A stretch of 64,000 nt of DNA. Origin: Strigops habroptila. Taxonomy: Eukaryota > Chordata > Aves > Psittaciformes > Psittacidae. Positions 1 through 20,300 of the stretch are shown piece by piece. The DNA lies in contig NC_044297.2 in assembly GCF_004027225.2 (NCBI RefSeq), positions 1,773,569 to 1,837,568 on the forward strand, given 5' to 3'. The position numbers and the translations under genes were made by a program. The first letter of the stretch is position 1; each line of letters opens with the position of its first letter. The notes below the pieces were generated by a model that was given only the letters and a program-made list of their open reading frames with translations, did not search any database and had not been told where the DNA came from.

Positions 1-73
1 CTGGGATTCTGTGACTATGGGGAATAAGGGAAAGGCAGCATCCTCTCTCACTGCATCCCTGTGCTCGGTTCAG

Positions 74-7969
<7,896 letters not shown>

Positions 7970-8040
7970 GAGCAAGGAGGGTTGCCGAAGAGCTTGGTGT
8001 CAGCAAAGCAGGACATTCCCCTTCCCTCCCTCCCTCCGTA

Positions 8041-8059
8041 CACACACACACACACACAC
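8041..8059. repeat. (CA)n microsatellite in HK2 3' UTR
   Basis: About nine and a half CA units, preceded by a CCCT-rich tract at about 8,021-8,037. Likely length-polymorphic. Confidence 0.9.
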
Positions 8060-11000
8060 GTGCAGCCTCCCCCTGCAAGCAGACTCTTAGCTTTACTTGT
8101 TCTCTCGACATCCTCCCAGTGGGACTGGAGATGCTGTGTGCTTTGTATAAAGTGTTGTCTTAGGAGTTTTATTGCATGCCATAAAACCGCCTATCAAGTA
8201 AAGCTAAAAGTGTCTTTTGGCTGTCTACCTACATTTCCAGTTAGAGCTGGGCCTGTTCCACTTGCAGCTCTCCTCCCCACATCTCCTAACCACTCTCACA
8301 TCTTCCCTAACAGCAGAAAGGATAATGCTAGAATAATTCAGACGCTGCATTGTCACTTTACAGTTAACTGGTACCTATTTATGTATGTCCGAGTCCTAGC
8401 GTGTCTGTGCTGTAGAAAGCAAACCTCTTTAAGATTGGGCTAAAGACCTCCATTAGTCTTTTACCCTGATCAAGGCTGTATTATTTCCATGAAAGTCATG
8501 GTAACTTTTAAAAGCACAGGGTGCAGAACTTCAACCAGCGTGTTCCGAGTCTGCACTGAGAGGTACCAAGTATCTCTGGTGGTGAGCAATAATAAAGAAC
8601 CTGCTGGGCCAAGTTAGAGGTGCCCCTTTAACCGCTCTGGCAGAGCACGTGCCTGGAAATAACTGGGGACTCAGGGTCTAACCCCATTTCCCAACCTCTC
8701 ACCCGCACCCTGAATAGAGTGTAGGAATGTGGCATGTGTGTAGGGTTGTGTTACACCCCCTGGAAACCACTAGCACCCTTCCCTGGTGCGTGTGCGGGTA
8801 CAAGGAGCCGCCGCCACGCTGGGTCGGTCTCACCCCATGTCATGGTCCTGTGTCTACACTTGGTGTGGCGAGTTGGGTTTGCTTCTCTTGGCTGTGAAAT
8901 AGTTCTGTGTCTTCAGCCTTTTAGGTGACACCTGGATTCATACACTGTGTATTTATGTTTCAAGAGATCTTATGTCTTTGTATGTACATAGTCTTGGAGT
9001 GGGGGGGGGGTGTGTTATATTGCTTAGTTTTGATTTCACCTTTTAATGTCGCTTAAGAAGGGTACAGAGTACTTATGTTTTTTTTTAATTTAAAACTTTC
9101 TTGGGGTAGACTGGAGAAAGAGATCCCAAATTCCTGAGGGCAGGTACACCAGAGGTTTGGGCATTCTGCATTTACCACCAGAACAAAAGGGATACCAGAA
9201 AGCCAGGGATGCCACGTGCAGTGAGGCCCTGCAGGGAGACGAGGCTGGTTTTATCCTAAGGAGAGGTTTTATTTTGTCCCCCTGCCCTCCCTGACCAGTT
9301 TTGCTCTTTGAAGTATCCCAGAGCTCTGCAGGGACCCTGGTCTGAGCCCATGTCCCTCATGCCACCATCCCGGTCACACATCCCAAGTGTGATGCAGCGA
9401 GGCAGTGGCGATCCCAACTCATTCCATGAAGTTAGCAGCAATAACTGGTGTCACCTCAGCTCCATTTGGCATCCTCAGGGCTGTCTGGGAGCGTTCCCAG
9501 GGACGTGCGTGCCCACAGCATCACTTTGTGCTCCCGGAGCATCACTTTGTGTGCCATGGTGAAAAGCAGAGATGCATTTTTGCCAACAGAAAAGCCTATG
9601 GATGAAGGAGATGCTGCAGTTCTCTGGGTGAGCAGAGGCTCAGATGGGGGTAGGGATGTTCCTGTAAATATTTAGCAGAAGATAATGAAATTCCAGTGAT
9701 GTATAAAAAGAATTTAACTCGTAATTCCCACCAGGAGCCCTTCAGTTTGGAGGATAGAGATTTTGTCTATTTTTAATGTATATTTTTCTACTGCTTGGGG
9801 TAACCTCATTACCAAAAGTCTCTCTTCTATGGTGAGGGTCAAGTTCAGTAGCACAACTTTAAAGCAAAATTACTCTTTGGGCATTTTAAATGCTTATTTT
9901 TTTATAAGCCTCAAGACAATTTTAACCAATAGAACCTGCCTGCGTATAGAAACGATGTAAGAGACTAAGTTTAGTGGAAGTTTTAGAAGATGTCAAATAA
10001 ATCTGGAAAGCTGATACAGAAACCCTCTAACGTGGTACCAAGCAGTTGTGTGTGATCTTTCCCCAGAAAACCAGCATTTTGCCTACTGAAAAACATTGAG
10101 AAATGGGTTTTTTACCTGCTGCACCACGCAGGAGGTTGCATTAGTGGCTGTTTTTAAACTCTCATCCAGCTGTACCCCTTTTAAAGTAGGTAGTGTTTTC
10201 ATCAGGTAGTGAGCTGCATTTTATACAAGGGTAGTTTTGGGGGGAAAGTGGGAAGGGTTGGGGCAAGGGGCAGCCCTTTGGTAGCTGATTCAGGCTCTAG
10301 CTCAGTGAATTGTTGGAGCAGGTGACTAAAAGGGCGAGAAGGAAACGTGGGTAGTGAAGTACCTGGTTAGTGAGGACAGGAGGAGCAGGTAATCTCGTGC
10401 CCTTTCTCTGCAGCAGGGTTGGGCTGGGACTTTACAGCAGCGGGAAGGATTAGCCCTGAGCTCGCAGGGTGGTGATGAACTGCTGAGCGCTTTCTCCTCT
10501 CCTGGAACAGAGGAAGTAAAGGCAGGATGAGTTACCTGGAGCTGCAGCTGCGTTCGGTCTGTCCCACAGCATCTGCTCTGCAGGGCTGACGCAGGGAAGG
10601 AGCCCACATGGAGCTCAATATGGATCTGAGCTTTCTGTGAGGTCAGGGGGGACTTTTGGCTGGGTTTGTGGTCAGATGGATGCTCACCTGGATATCCGTG
10701 AGGCTCCTGTAAAGCTTGAGAGCTTTTGCTTCCCTTTGGCTCAGAATAAAGCAGGGTCTGAAGTGTTTCTAGTTAAAGAGTAATACTTGAAGCGCTGTAA
10801 GACACCCACGTTAACCTGTGATCACAGCTATGCCCTTGGCCGTGGCTGTAAGAAAGGGTTTTATCCAACACTTGGAGAAGTTTGTGCTCCTTTTTGTCTC
10901 AAAGGGGGTGAGCACCCGAGATGTTTGCTGTACAGTCTGATTGTACCTTTAAGTGGGACTGTAACCTCACACCAAAATGTTGCCGTGGGATGTTCTGTGA

Positions 11001-12238
11001 ATGTGTTTAAAATGAAGAAGGGAAGATTAAATCCTAACTCTTGATATGAAGGGAAGATCAAATTATTATATGTAGGGAGAGATGGACAGACTGATCACCT
11101 TGAGTTGCCCAGTCTGTCTCCTCTCTTCAGTAAGAAGCACTGCTTTGTGGATTTAGGATGGCTTTTGTTTCGCTTGGTTGTTCCCATTAGGATGCATTTT
11201 CTTCGCACTCCTGGCCTTGTGCTGGCACCTTCTTTGGCCAGAAGCAGCAGGAGAACAGTGTCTTCCACTGTGGCAGCTGCTACACTGGAGACACTGACCT
11301 TTCCTCCCTGGCAATTCTCTCCTCGTTGGTAGTTTGGACACGATGTTATTGGTACTGCTTATTTTAAGTTATATACACAAATGTATACGTGTATACACAC
11401 ACAAACAGCAAATTATTGAGCCTTGCAAGAGGAATTTGCCTCTTTCCTTCTCAGGGTCAAAGGCAGAGTAGGAGAAGCTCGTATTCCACCACCCAAGATG
11501 ATGGAGGAGTATGTGGGATGTGGAGATCACTGACCTGAAAGCAGCCCTGAGGCAGCCTGTCCCAAAAGGCTTTTGGTGCCCTGGCAATCTAATCTCTTAT
11601 CAGCAATCCAAATGTGCCAGGCTATCTGACAGAGATAAGAGGGTGAAGGTCCAAGTGCATGAGAGGGGAACAGGGAGAGGTGTAAAATAGTGACAAAACC
11701 CACAATTCCCCATGCAAGAGGTGACAGCAGCAAACTAAACTGGCCTGGGGGGGAGCCTTGGGCCCCCACCTCGCCTCAACCCCCTCCCCTCCCAGCAGAT
11801 AGAAAGGAAAATACCTTCTTTTGAGACATCATTTGCTTGCTCTGGTAGAACAGTGGTCATTGAAGACAAAAGAGGCAATTCCTGGTCACAAGGGCATTTG
11901 GAGTAAGGAAGAGTCATGTTATTGCCACATTCCTGACAAGTCCGGAGTCTTTCTGGCCTGAAGCAAAGAAAATGCATCTTAATGTGGGTGTTGGCTCCGT
12001 GCGGGGCAGGGGAGTTAAGTAAAGCCAAAGACTGTTCAGCTGCTAGCAGAAACGAGTGACTGTAGATTCACCTGATGTTGTTCTGTCGTGTTTACAATAT
12101 TTATTTTTAGTAATTGACTGCAATGATATTATATATAATAGGCTTCCTTATTTTTGTACTTTTCATACCGTTTTCCTGAGTGTGGTGTTGTACTTCTCAG
12201 CTCCCCTTTGCCATGATTGCTGCTCCTAGTCAGTGACA

Positions 12239-12244
12239 AATAAA
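12239..12244 (+). terminator. HK2: Distal HK2 polyadenylation signal candidate
   Basis: AATAAA preceded by a U-rich stretch with TGTA and ATTTATTTTT elements at about 12,095-12,165. It is the last + strand signal before the oppositely oriented GMCL1 3' UTR. Confidence 0.5.
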
Positions 12245-12260
12245 AGAGAGAAAAACAACC

Positions 12261-13049
12261 AACCAACCACCCATGTTCTGGGGTAAGTTGTGATGTGTTT
12301 TGGTTTCCGTGCTCCTCTCGCTCCTTAGCTATCCCTGAGGAAGGGCACCTTCACCACTGCCCCATCCCAAATCCCTCATCCTGCCTGCTGGACCGAAGCT
12401 TGGAAGGGATTTGTTTCCTTGCACTGACAGTCCCTCCACAACCAGGAGGGTGAGGGAGGGTACAGGTTGGATCAGGACACTCAGAGATCAAGAGGAGGAG
12501 TCATTCATATCTGGAAAACAAGACCACGATGAGCTTCATGTAAGCTCTTGCTCCACATTGCACATCCTCACCCCATGGCAGGGTGGTGGTTCCCCAGCTG
12601 CAGGGCAGATGTGCTGGCCAGGGCTGTGTTCACACACAGCAATGGCTTGTCCCTGGGAGCCAGCGAAGTGCAAGGGCCAAAGCACACAAAGCAGGAGCCT
12701 TGTGGAGCACAACCCACCACCAAAGCTTAAATTTCAACCTTTATGTTACATAGAAAACAAGGAGTTGTTTAAAACCAACCTGGTTTTTAGGTACCAGCTC
12801 TGCCATTAACCAGCAGCACAAACTCCTTTCCACTCAACCCATGACTTGGTATTTCTGGTTAAAACCAAGAAAACTGCTTGCTTAAGAATCTAAATACCAA
12901 GTTTGATGCTGCAGCAGGTGAATGCCTTAAAATGCTTTTGCTTCCTGCTTCCTAAGTATGACACAAGGCAAGGTTATAGAGAGGTGCATCCGAGGGCTGA
13001 ATCCAATAGGAAAAGCTATTCATGGCAGAAAAGGATAGACGTGGGTGAG
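12261..13049. other. Tail-to-tail interval between HK2 and GMCL1
   Basis: About 0.8 kb between the last HK2 AATAAA and the inferred GMCL1 cleavage site. No repeat, RNA gene or coding exon was recognised. It falls where human and bird gene order differ. Confidence 0.5.
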
Positions 13050-14260
13050 CATTCCACTTGAAATCCTTTATTGACAAGTTGCCCCATTTTTCCACCTCGC
13101 CTAACACGTTTTTATCCTTGTTATAAAAGTACAAATGGTTTTATGCTTTTCTGACATTAAAAAAAAAATAGCCTACTAAAGAGGCAAAATTCTCCCTTTG
13201 AATCCAAAAATCCTGTTGATAAGAATTCAAAATTGCAACAGAGAAACATAAAACTCAGCACATACAAAGCAAGAATACAGTGTACCTCTGACACTTGACT
13301 CATTCATCAAACCCCAGAAGGAATCCCTTGTTCCCAGCTCTTCCTTTGGATGCTGTGACCGTGCTCAAGTGAAGTGAGGTTTGGGTTAACACTTACAACT
13401 CAAAGGCACTGAAAGGTCACAGGTTCCTGAGCTAAACCAGGGTGTAATCCCAATGTAACAGTTAAAATAAGTCACAAAAAGCAATGTTTAAACACTGGTA
13501 TTTGGTTCGTGTGAGTAGAGTAAGCTGCTGTTTGATACTCAAATGCTGCTTAGTACATTAGAGTGTTTTCAGTACGTGGAAAACAAGTAATTCACTTATG
13601 AACATCCTTAACAGCAAATTCACATGCTAAAAAAAATTAAATATATGCTGCAACATTAAAAAAAAAAGCCCAAGAACAAGAAAAAATTGAGGCAATAAAG
13701 GCTTAAAACCAAGGTTTGAGAATCTGTACAGTTAAATAACTAACAGAAGGTACAGGCAACATTTAGACAAATGTAGTTGACCCGAATGGAAAAGGACCAC
13801 GAAAGTAAGTAACATGGATCTGGTATTTACAGATCTGGTATTAAAACCCCCCAAAACATGGTAACAAAACCCACACATCCTACAATGTGAGCTCAGAATC
13901 TAACAGGTAAGCTTACAAGATGACATTCACACAAATTCTCTATTTCCAATTTGGCTCAGTTTTTGCCCAAAGTGAAACATTCCTTAAACATGGAATGGCT
14001 CCTGTCTGAAGATGCAGAAGAGAAATAAATAAAAAAGAATGGGAGAACTAGTTTTGGTCCTATCTAATTTCTGCTCTTCTCTTCAGAGATGCATAGGAGG
14101 ATACTAAGGCCATATATCTTTGCCACAGTGTAAGGCCTTTGTTGGTGCCAAGCTCTGTGCGTCAGCAGGGCGTTTAATGGGAAGCAGGCATGCAGAGTTA
14201 GAGAAGTGCTACTGGATTCCACCAAAGAGGTCTCAGGCTCCCAAACGATCTGGCAGTGCC
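13050..14260 (-). other. GMCL1: GMCL1 3' UTR
   Basis: AT-rich sequence downstream of the GMCL1 stop on the - strand, ending at an AATAAA (13,072-13,067) about 1.2 kb from the stop. No other - strand gene intervenes. Confidence 0.65.
13067..13072 (-). terminator. GMCL1: GMCL1 polyadenylation signal
   Basis: Reads CAATAAAGG on the - strand, a canonical signal in a typical context, 1.2 kb past the stop codon. Confidence 0.65.
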
Positions 14261-14353
14261 TCACTGCTTCTCTGGTGATGTGTACAAGAAGTTACAGCAG
14301 ATATAGAGTGGGAAGATCAGGAGTCTACTGTCCAAATACATCACTACCTCCTC
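14261..14353 (-). CDS. GMCL1: GMCL1 exon 14, coding part with stop
   Basis: [20 protein letters not shown], then [10 protein letters not shown] and TGA at 14263-14261. Human ends NFLYISPEKKN, so the C-terminus is essentially the same. Confidence 0.97.
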   Translation of the reverse strand, partial: EEVVMYLDSRLLIFPLYICCNFLYTSPEKQ

Positions 14354-17300
14354 CTGCAAAGCAAACACAGGGGAATGTGCACAGTAAGCGATGCTCTTAG
14401 AGAGAAGTACATCAAAAGGAAAACCAGATTGATAATAATATTCCCTATATTTTAATTACTACATATTAAAAAGAAGATAAAAAACAGTAATTCACCTTCA
14501 GCAGATGTTTTATAATATTAACACTGATAAGATACTCTCAACATGCTTATAACCCTCTGACCCAGTGCTGCACCACAGATAAGAAGCGTACGAAACGGCT
14601 GAGCAAACTTTCCTTTCAAGCACCCTGGAGACTTTTCTGCCACTATCAGTTTCCAGAGGTATAACCACCCAGGCAACCTAGAGCAGTGTGTACTTTAAAG
14701 CAAGTTACAGATTGTTGGTAGGAAATGTTTGGTTTTACTCTAGAAACTGGGTTTGGGGTAGCAAAACTGTAAGTGCCATCCCTAGCGCAGGATTAAGCTT
14801 CAAGGAGTAGTTTTCTATGTACTCATGATCTATTTACCACTGCTGATCAGGATTTAAGAGACTCGATGATCAAGTCTTTCACATCTCTTGCTAGATTCTG
14901 CTGTCACAGATGGGTAGAAAAGGGCAACTTCTCTTAAGAAAACTCTACTCCTCTCTGAGGCTTTGTCCTGCTTTTGGCTGGGATAGAGTTCATTTTCTTC
15001 CTAAAGTGCTGTGTTTTGGCTTTAGTCTGAGTATAATGCTGACACAACAGGCTTTCACTTGATTTTTATAATAATAACTAATAAATTAATAAATGCCACC
15101 CTTGAACAATACGCAGACACTCTTTTAACTCTTCAGCTTACAATACAAGAGAGTCTTCAAACAAACTCCAAATTTGCCTCTAAGTAAGTAGGAGTCTGAT
15201 GGGTGTATTATTCAGACGGGGAATCCCAGCAGTGTTGGAAGTCTGGGAAAGCAAGGAATTGCCCAGCAGAACACTACACTGGCAGCAGGTACCTTCAGCA
15301 GCAACATGGTACCATCATTACTATCAACACTAATGAAACCCATGCTATCCTAACTAGTTACACTTCACAAATCAGCTTCATATCCACTGCCTATAAAAGG
15401 AACACCTGAAATTCCACATAAGCAACAAGAAGAACGACAGCTCTTCAAAAGCCTTGGTGGCTTTTGAAGTCCAAGCATTTTTGTCATGCCTTGGACTCCA
15501 CGATTCAACAGCTCCAAAAGGCACAAACATACCTGGTCCTTCTCAAGGCTTAGGATCTGATACCCTGTTGTTATACTGCGAGTAACTCTCCCGGTGCTGT
15601 CGAAAGAGGCAAGACGTAACCTAGGGATGCAACAACAGGTAAATTACTTAATCTCCCATAACTTAGTTTTTCCAGCACCAACAGTTTCTCCCAAGGAGAC
15701 AGAATAACATTTTCAAACCTGACTAACTTGGAGGCAACAAAATTGCAAGCACGGATGGAAAACTTCGTTATGGGAAGACATTCTGGCATACAAACAGGGT
15801 CTGCTTCTTGGCTACTGCTCACCTGAAGGCTATGCTTCTCCGAGGCTGCAGACTGACTGATCCACTGCATGGCTGACTCAGTGTATTCCGTTTAAAGGTG
15901 ATGCAACTATTTGTGTAAGTAACAAGGAGGTCAAAGCCAAAGTTGAATCCAGTCCAGCGCCAGCAGTACTGGAGAAAATAAGGGGAATGAAACAAACAAA
16001 CCAGTTTGAGTACTGGCTACAACATGAATTATAAGCACCACTTCTCCAAAAAATCAAACTGGGGAATGGGATTCTCAGCTACAGAGATGTATGGTGGATT
16101 TGAGGATCCTTGCCGACACCTATTTGCCACATGAGACATCTCTGTAGGCAACCACTCACGTTAGTGGCCAAACCTCACAGACAGATGGCTACACGAGACA
16201 GTATCAGCAACCTTCCAAACATACAGAAATATATTTAACAAAAGGGGTCTAAATTAATTCTGCATCCTGGTAACTGGTGCTGCATTCTCTCTGCCAAGCA
16301 CAAACACAGGCTGGGGGAGATGGGATGGAGCAGCCCTGAGGAGAAGGACTTGAGAGTGTTGGGTGAGGAGAAGCTCCCCATGACCCGGCTTCAGTGTGTG
16401 CTTGAGCCCAGAACCCCCCCGTGTGCTGGGCTGCACCCCCAGAGCGTGAGCAGCAGCTCAGGGAGGGGATCCTGCCCCTCTGCTGCGCTCTGGGGAGACC
16501 CCCCTGCAGTCCTGATCCAGCTCTGGGGCAACAGCACCAGAGGGACGTGGAGCTGCTGGAGCGAGGCCAGAGGAGGCCCCGGAGCTGCTGCGAGGGCTGG
16601 AGCAGCTCTGCTCTGGAGCCAGGCTGAGAGAGCTGGGCTGGGGCAGCCTGGAGAAGAGAAGGCTCCTGAAGAGGAGACCTTAGAGCAGCTCCAGTGCCTA
16701 AAGGGGCTCCAGGAAACCTGGAGAGGGGCTTTGGACAAGGGCCTGGAGGGACAGGCCAAGGGGAATGGCTTTAACCTGCCAGAGGGGAGATTGAGATGAG
16801 CTGTGAGGCAGAAGTTGTTCCCTGTGAGGGTGCTGAGGCGCTGGCACAGGGTGCCCAGAGAAGCTGTGGCTGCCCCATCCCTGGCAGTGTTCAAGGCCAG
16901 GTTGGACACAGGGGCTTGGAGCAACCTGCTCTAGTGGAAGGTGTCCCTGCCCGTGGCAGGGGGTTGGAACTGGATGAGCTTTAAGGTCCCTTCCAACCCA
17001 AACCAGGCTGGGATTCTGTGATTTCTGAGTAGCACTTAATTACAGGTCTTATTCACACCTAAAGCACTCCTTGGAGTACAAAATCCTTAGGTTAAGTGAC
17101 TTCAGTGGGGAAATATTTATGTTTTTTCACAGGCCCTGTCACCTAAAGACACATATATATGGATATGGAACACAGAGGGCTTCTGGCTGTGGCTATTACA
17201 CATTTTATCTAGAAAACTTCATTTTCCAATTAAAAATGTCTTTTTCATCAGGGATCAGAGCTATACTTTAACTCCACGTATTTTACAAGTCTCAAATGAC

Positions 17301-20300
17301 AAGTCAGGGCTTCATTCTCTCCTTTGACACACTAAAGTTTTTTCCAAACATGGCCTTGCTTGCAGCCTAAGAGCACAATTAAAACACTAATTCCTTATTC
17401 ATCACAAAGACAGCAAAGGGCTTTCATCCTTTCAGGGAGAAGACAATCATTTCGTTAACGTACCATCTCCACCACATCTTTTTGATGCAGTTTGACAATT
17501 AAGACCAACATGTTTTGAAAATACCCAACATGTCCAAGACACGTCAGTGATGCTCAGTTAGCCACGTGCCACACTTACATCACCATCCTCGGCAAGCTTT
17601 CGACCACACCTCATGCTGTTTCCTTCCAGCTCCTCTTTATTTATTTCTTGAGGCCTACAAAAAGAAAAGTGCATCTTTAAGGACACTTGGAACAGTTTTG
17701 GATGGTATTTCAATGTGGGAAAGGGGAACAGGCCTGAGTAAATGGGCCTGACCACACAACTGACCCTTCTTTGAGCAGAGGTTAGACCAGGCAAGCTTTC
17801 AGGATCCCTTCCAAGCCAAACTGTCCCATGAACATCCAACTGCTCTACAAAAGTGCCCTATAAATCAGGTTGTGACACCTCAGGTAGAATCATAGACAGT
17901 TTGGGTTGGAAGAGACCTTCAAAGCTCATCTAGTCCAACCCCCTGCAATGAGGAGGCACATCTTCAACTAGATCAGGGTGCCCAGAACCACATCCAGCCT
18001 GGCCTGGAATGTCTCCAGGGATGGGGAATCCACCACTTCTCTGGGCAACCTGTGCCAATGTTTTACCACCCTCATTGTGAAGAATTTCTTCCTCACATCC
18101 AGCCTGAATCTCCCTCTTTTAGTTTAAAACCATCACCCCTCATTCTGTCACAACAGGCCCTGCTGAAGTCTCTCCCCATCTTTCTTATAGGCCCCTTTTA
18201 AGCACTGAAAGGCCACAATAAGGTTCCCCTGGAGTCTTCTCCTCCAGGCTGAACAACCCCAACTCTCAGCTGTGAGAGGCAGGAGTTTTACAGAAGAACC
18301 TTTCCAGATAAGAAAATAATAGCTGTTGCAATGAAATACATTATCCAATCCTTCTAAAAAAGAAAAGAGAACACCCCCCCAAACCCTAAACTAAGTCCTT
18401 TTTAAACTGCAGTAGGTGCAGTTTGCACCTAGTAGTTACTAGGTGCAAACATAAGAGTGCTGCTACTAAGGAACTGCTGCGGGACTCTGCAGAACAGCAG
18501 CATGAAGCAGTGCCCAAAGAGACACCATAAGATTTCTCAAGTGTCTGGTTATGCAGCTTGTCTAAAACAAGTTTACACACAAGGATCACAAAGTGCCACA
18601 AGTCTCTTGGTTCTGGCATCCTCTATCAACATGAACTTGTTTCACCCAAGTTGCCAGCGGCGTTTCAACGTGTAGTAAAGCCTTGCAGAGCCAGTGTAAG
18701 CCAACTCAGTCCCAGTTTTCAGAGGTATGTTGCTCACTTCATTTCAGACAGGATTACATCAGTAACCAAATAAGCAACTACTGCCAGGAAGTCTTCATGT
18801 TACACTGAGGACAAACACTTAAAACTGAGTATTATAAATCACAACGAAAGGCAACATCCCCCCCACAAGTTAAATTACACACCTGCAATATTAAACAATA
18901 CACTTCAAGTTACACAAGCAAGAAGGAGCAGCAGCTCTTCCCTTCCTGCTGTACATACACCACACTTGTGGCTACAGCTTTTACAAACTCAGTCTGGAGC
19001 CTTTTCACCCCCTGTTTCTGTACCAACCAAACCTGGAAGATGAAGGATTTTATGAAGTTAAGCAAATAAGCTAATCATGCTAACCAAATTCATCCCAAAA
19101 CCTCCTGTGTGCTCCTTCCACATCTTCTAGCTGAACTGGTTATGTAGCCAACCTAAATGAAGTAATGGTAATAAAAGATTTATTTCTGTTTAGTCACAAC
19201 TCTCACAAACATCAGTACATAATGCTCAGGCAGACATCAGTATTCCCCTCTCTCAATCCCTTGAGAAGCCTCAGAAGATGCAGGATTTCCAGCTCTAACC
19301 ACTTCCACTGGCCTACCATATGCTTAGTGAACAGGCAAGTTATTCTATTTCAGTCTTAAACACTGCCAACATGACTATTAAGAGTAGAAAATCCAGTCAA
19401 GGACTTGAAAGATCTGTCTGGCATCTGGTACAGATGTTTAGTTATGAAAAAAGAGAGATCCACTTTAGCACATCAAGTAAACCTTGAGCATTTGCAGCTC
19501 AAAGCCAAAACCTCCAGTATTACACTAAAAACATCTCAAATTCTGAAGAGATATAAAATGTTTAGTCCTTTTAAACGCAAACTATATGAAGTAGGAGAGA
19601 AACATTTGCTTTTCCTCTCTACAGTTATCAAAAGAGGAAACCACATTGCACATTTCAAAGCAATGTGATTTCCCTGTTGGCAGTCCTAGAATAAGGAGGT
19701 ACAACGATGCCGTGCACCAGGGTGGGATATAAGAACAGAGCTTACTCTAGCTTGCTGGGAGCCAGACTTCATGTTTTGTTCAGCTTACCACGTCTGCATC
19801 CTTATCTCTAAGAGGAAAAATGTGTTAAGATAACCAATAGAGGCAGTAAATGCAAGAGAAAGGGCAGCAGACCTGGATAACAGGATGGTCTAATAAAACC
19901 TGATTTCTTTCAGCCACAGGTTGGTCAAACGTCCAAAATATTTGCTTTAATACAATGGAACAGTTCAAGCCTTCCCTTCCAAGACACAGGTTAGGAACCA
20001 GCAGCATCTCGCTGCAGGGGGCCACTGCAGCTTGCCAGCAGAAGACAGAGAAGTGATCTCAGGACTTCAAATGACATGATTGATAAGAGATTGCATGCTA
20101 TGGACCAACAACATTAGAGCTGAGCTGCACATAGCTACAGGGAAGTGCTACACACACATGTGCCTGCACTCCCACCGCCTCCTGTGCAGCTCCAGGGAAC
20201 ACCATGTCCCAAGACAATCCATTATCGATTGTTAAACAAACAGTAACCTGGAGGTCACCTTGAACCATGTTAAGTTTGCAAACTATTAAAGTCAGAAGCA

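Larger units (their letters stand above)
7970..12260 (+). other. HK2: HK2 3' UTR (length inferred)
   Basis: No coding exon follows the HK2 stop until the antisense GMCL1 3' end. The stretch is AU-rich in places and carries AATAAA at 8591-8596, 9996-10001, 10745-10750 and 12239-12244, so alternative polyadenylation is possible. It also holds a short C/T tract and a (CA)n run near its start and a G10 run at about 9001-9010. Using the last signal gives a UTR of about 4.3 kb; an earlier end is equally compatible with the sequence. The ORFs here are short and unrelated to each other. Confidence 0.55.

Noticed and set aside
16391-16924. 177-codon - strand ORF, with similar short ORFs at 7,527, 30,558 and 50,576
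   Set aside because: The recurring peptide ([20 protein letters not shown]) is the antisense of the CR1 3' region, not a gene family.
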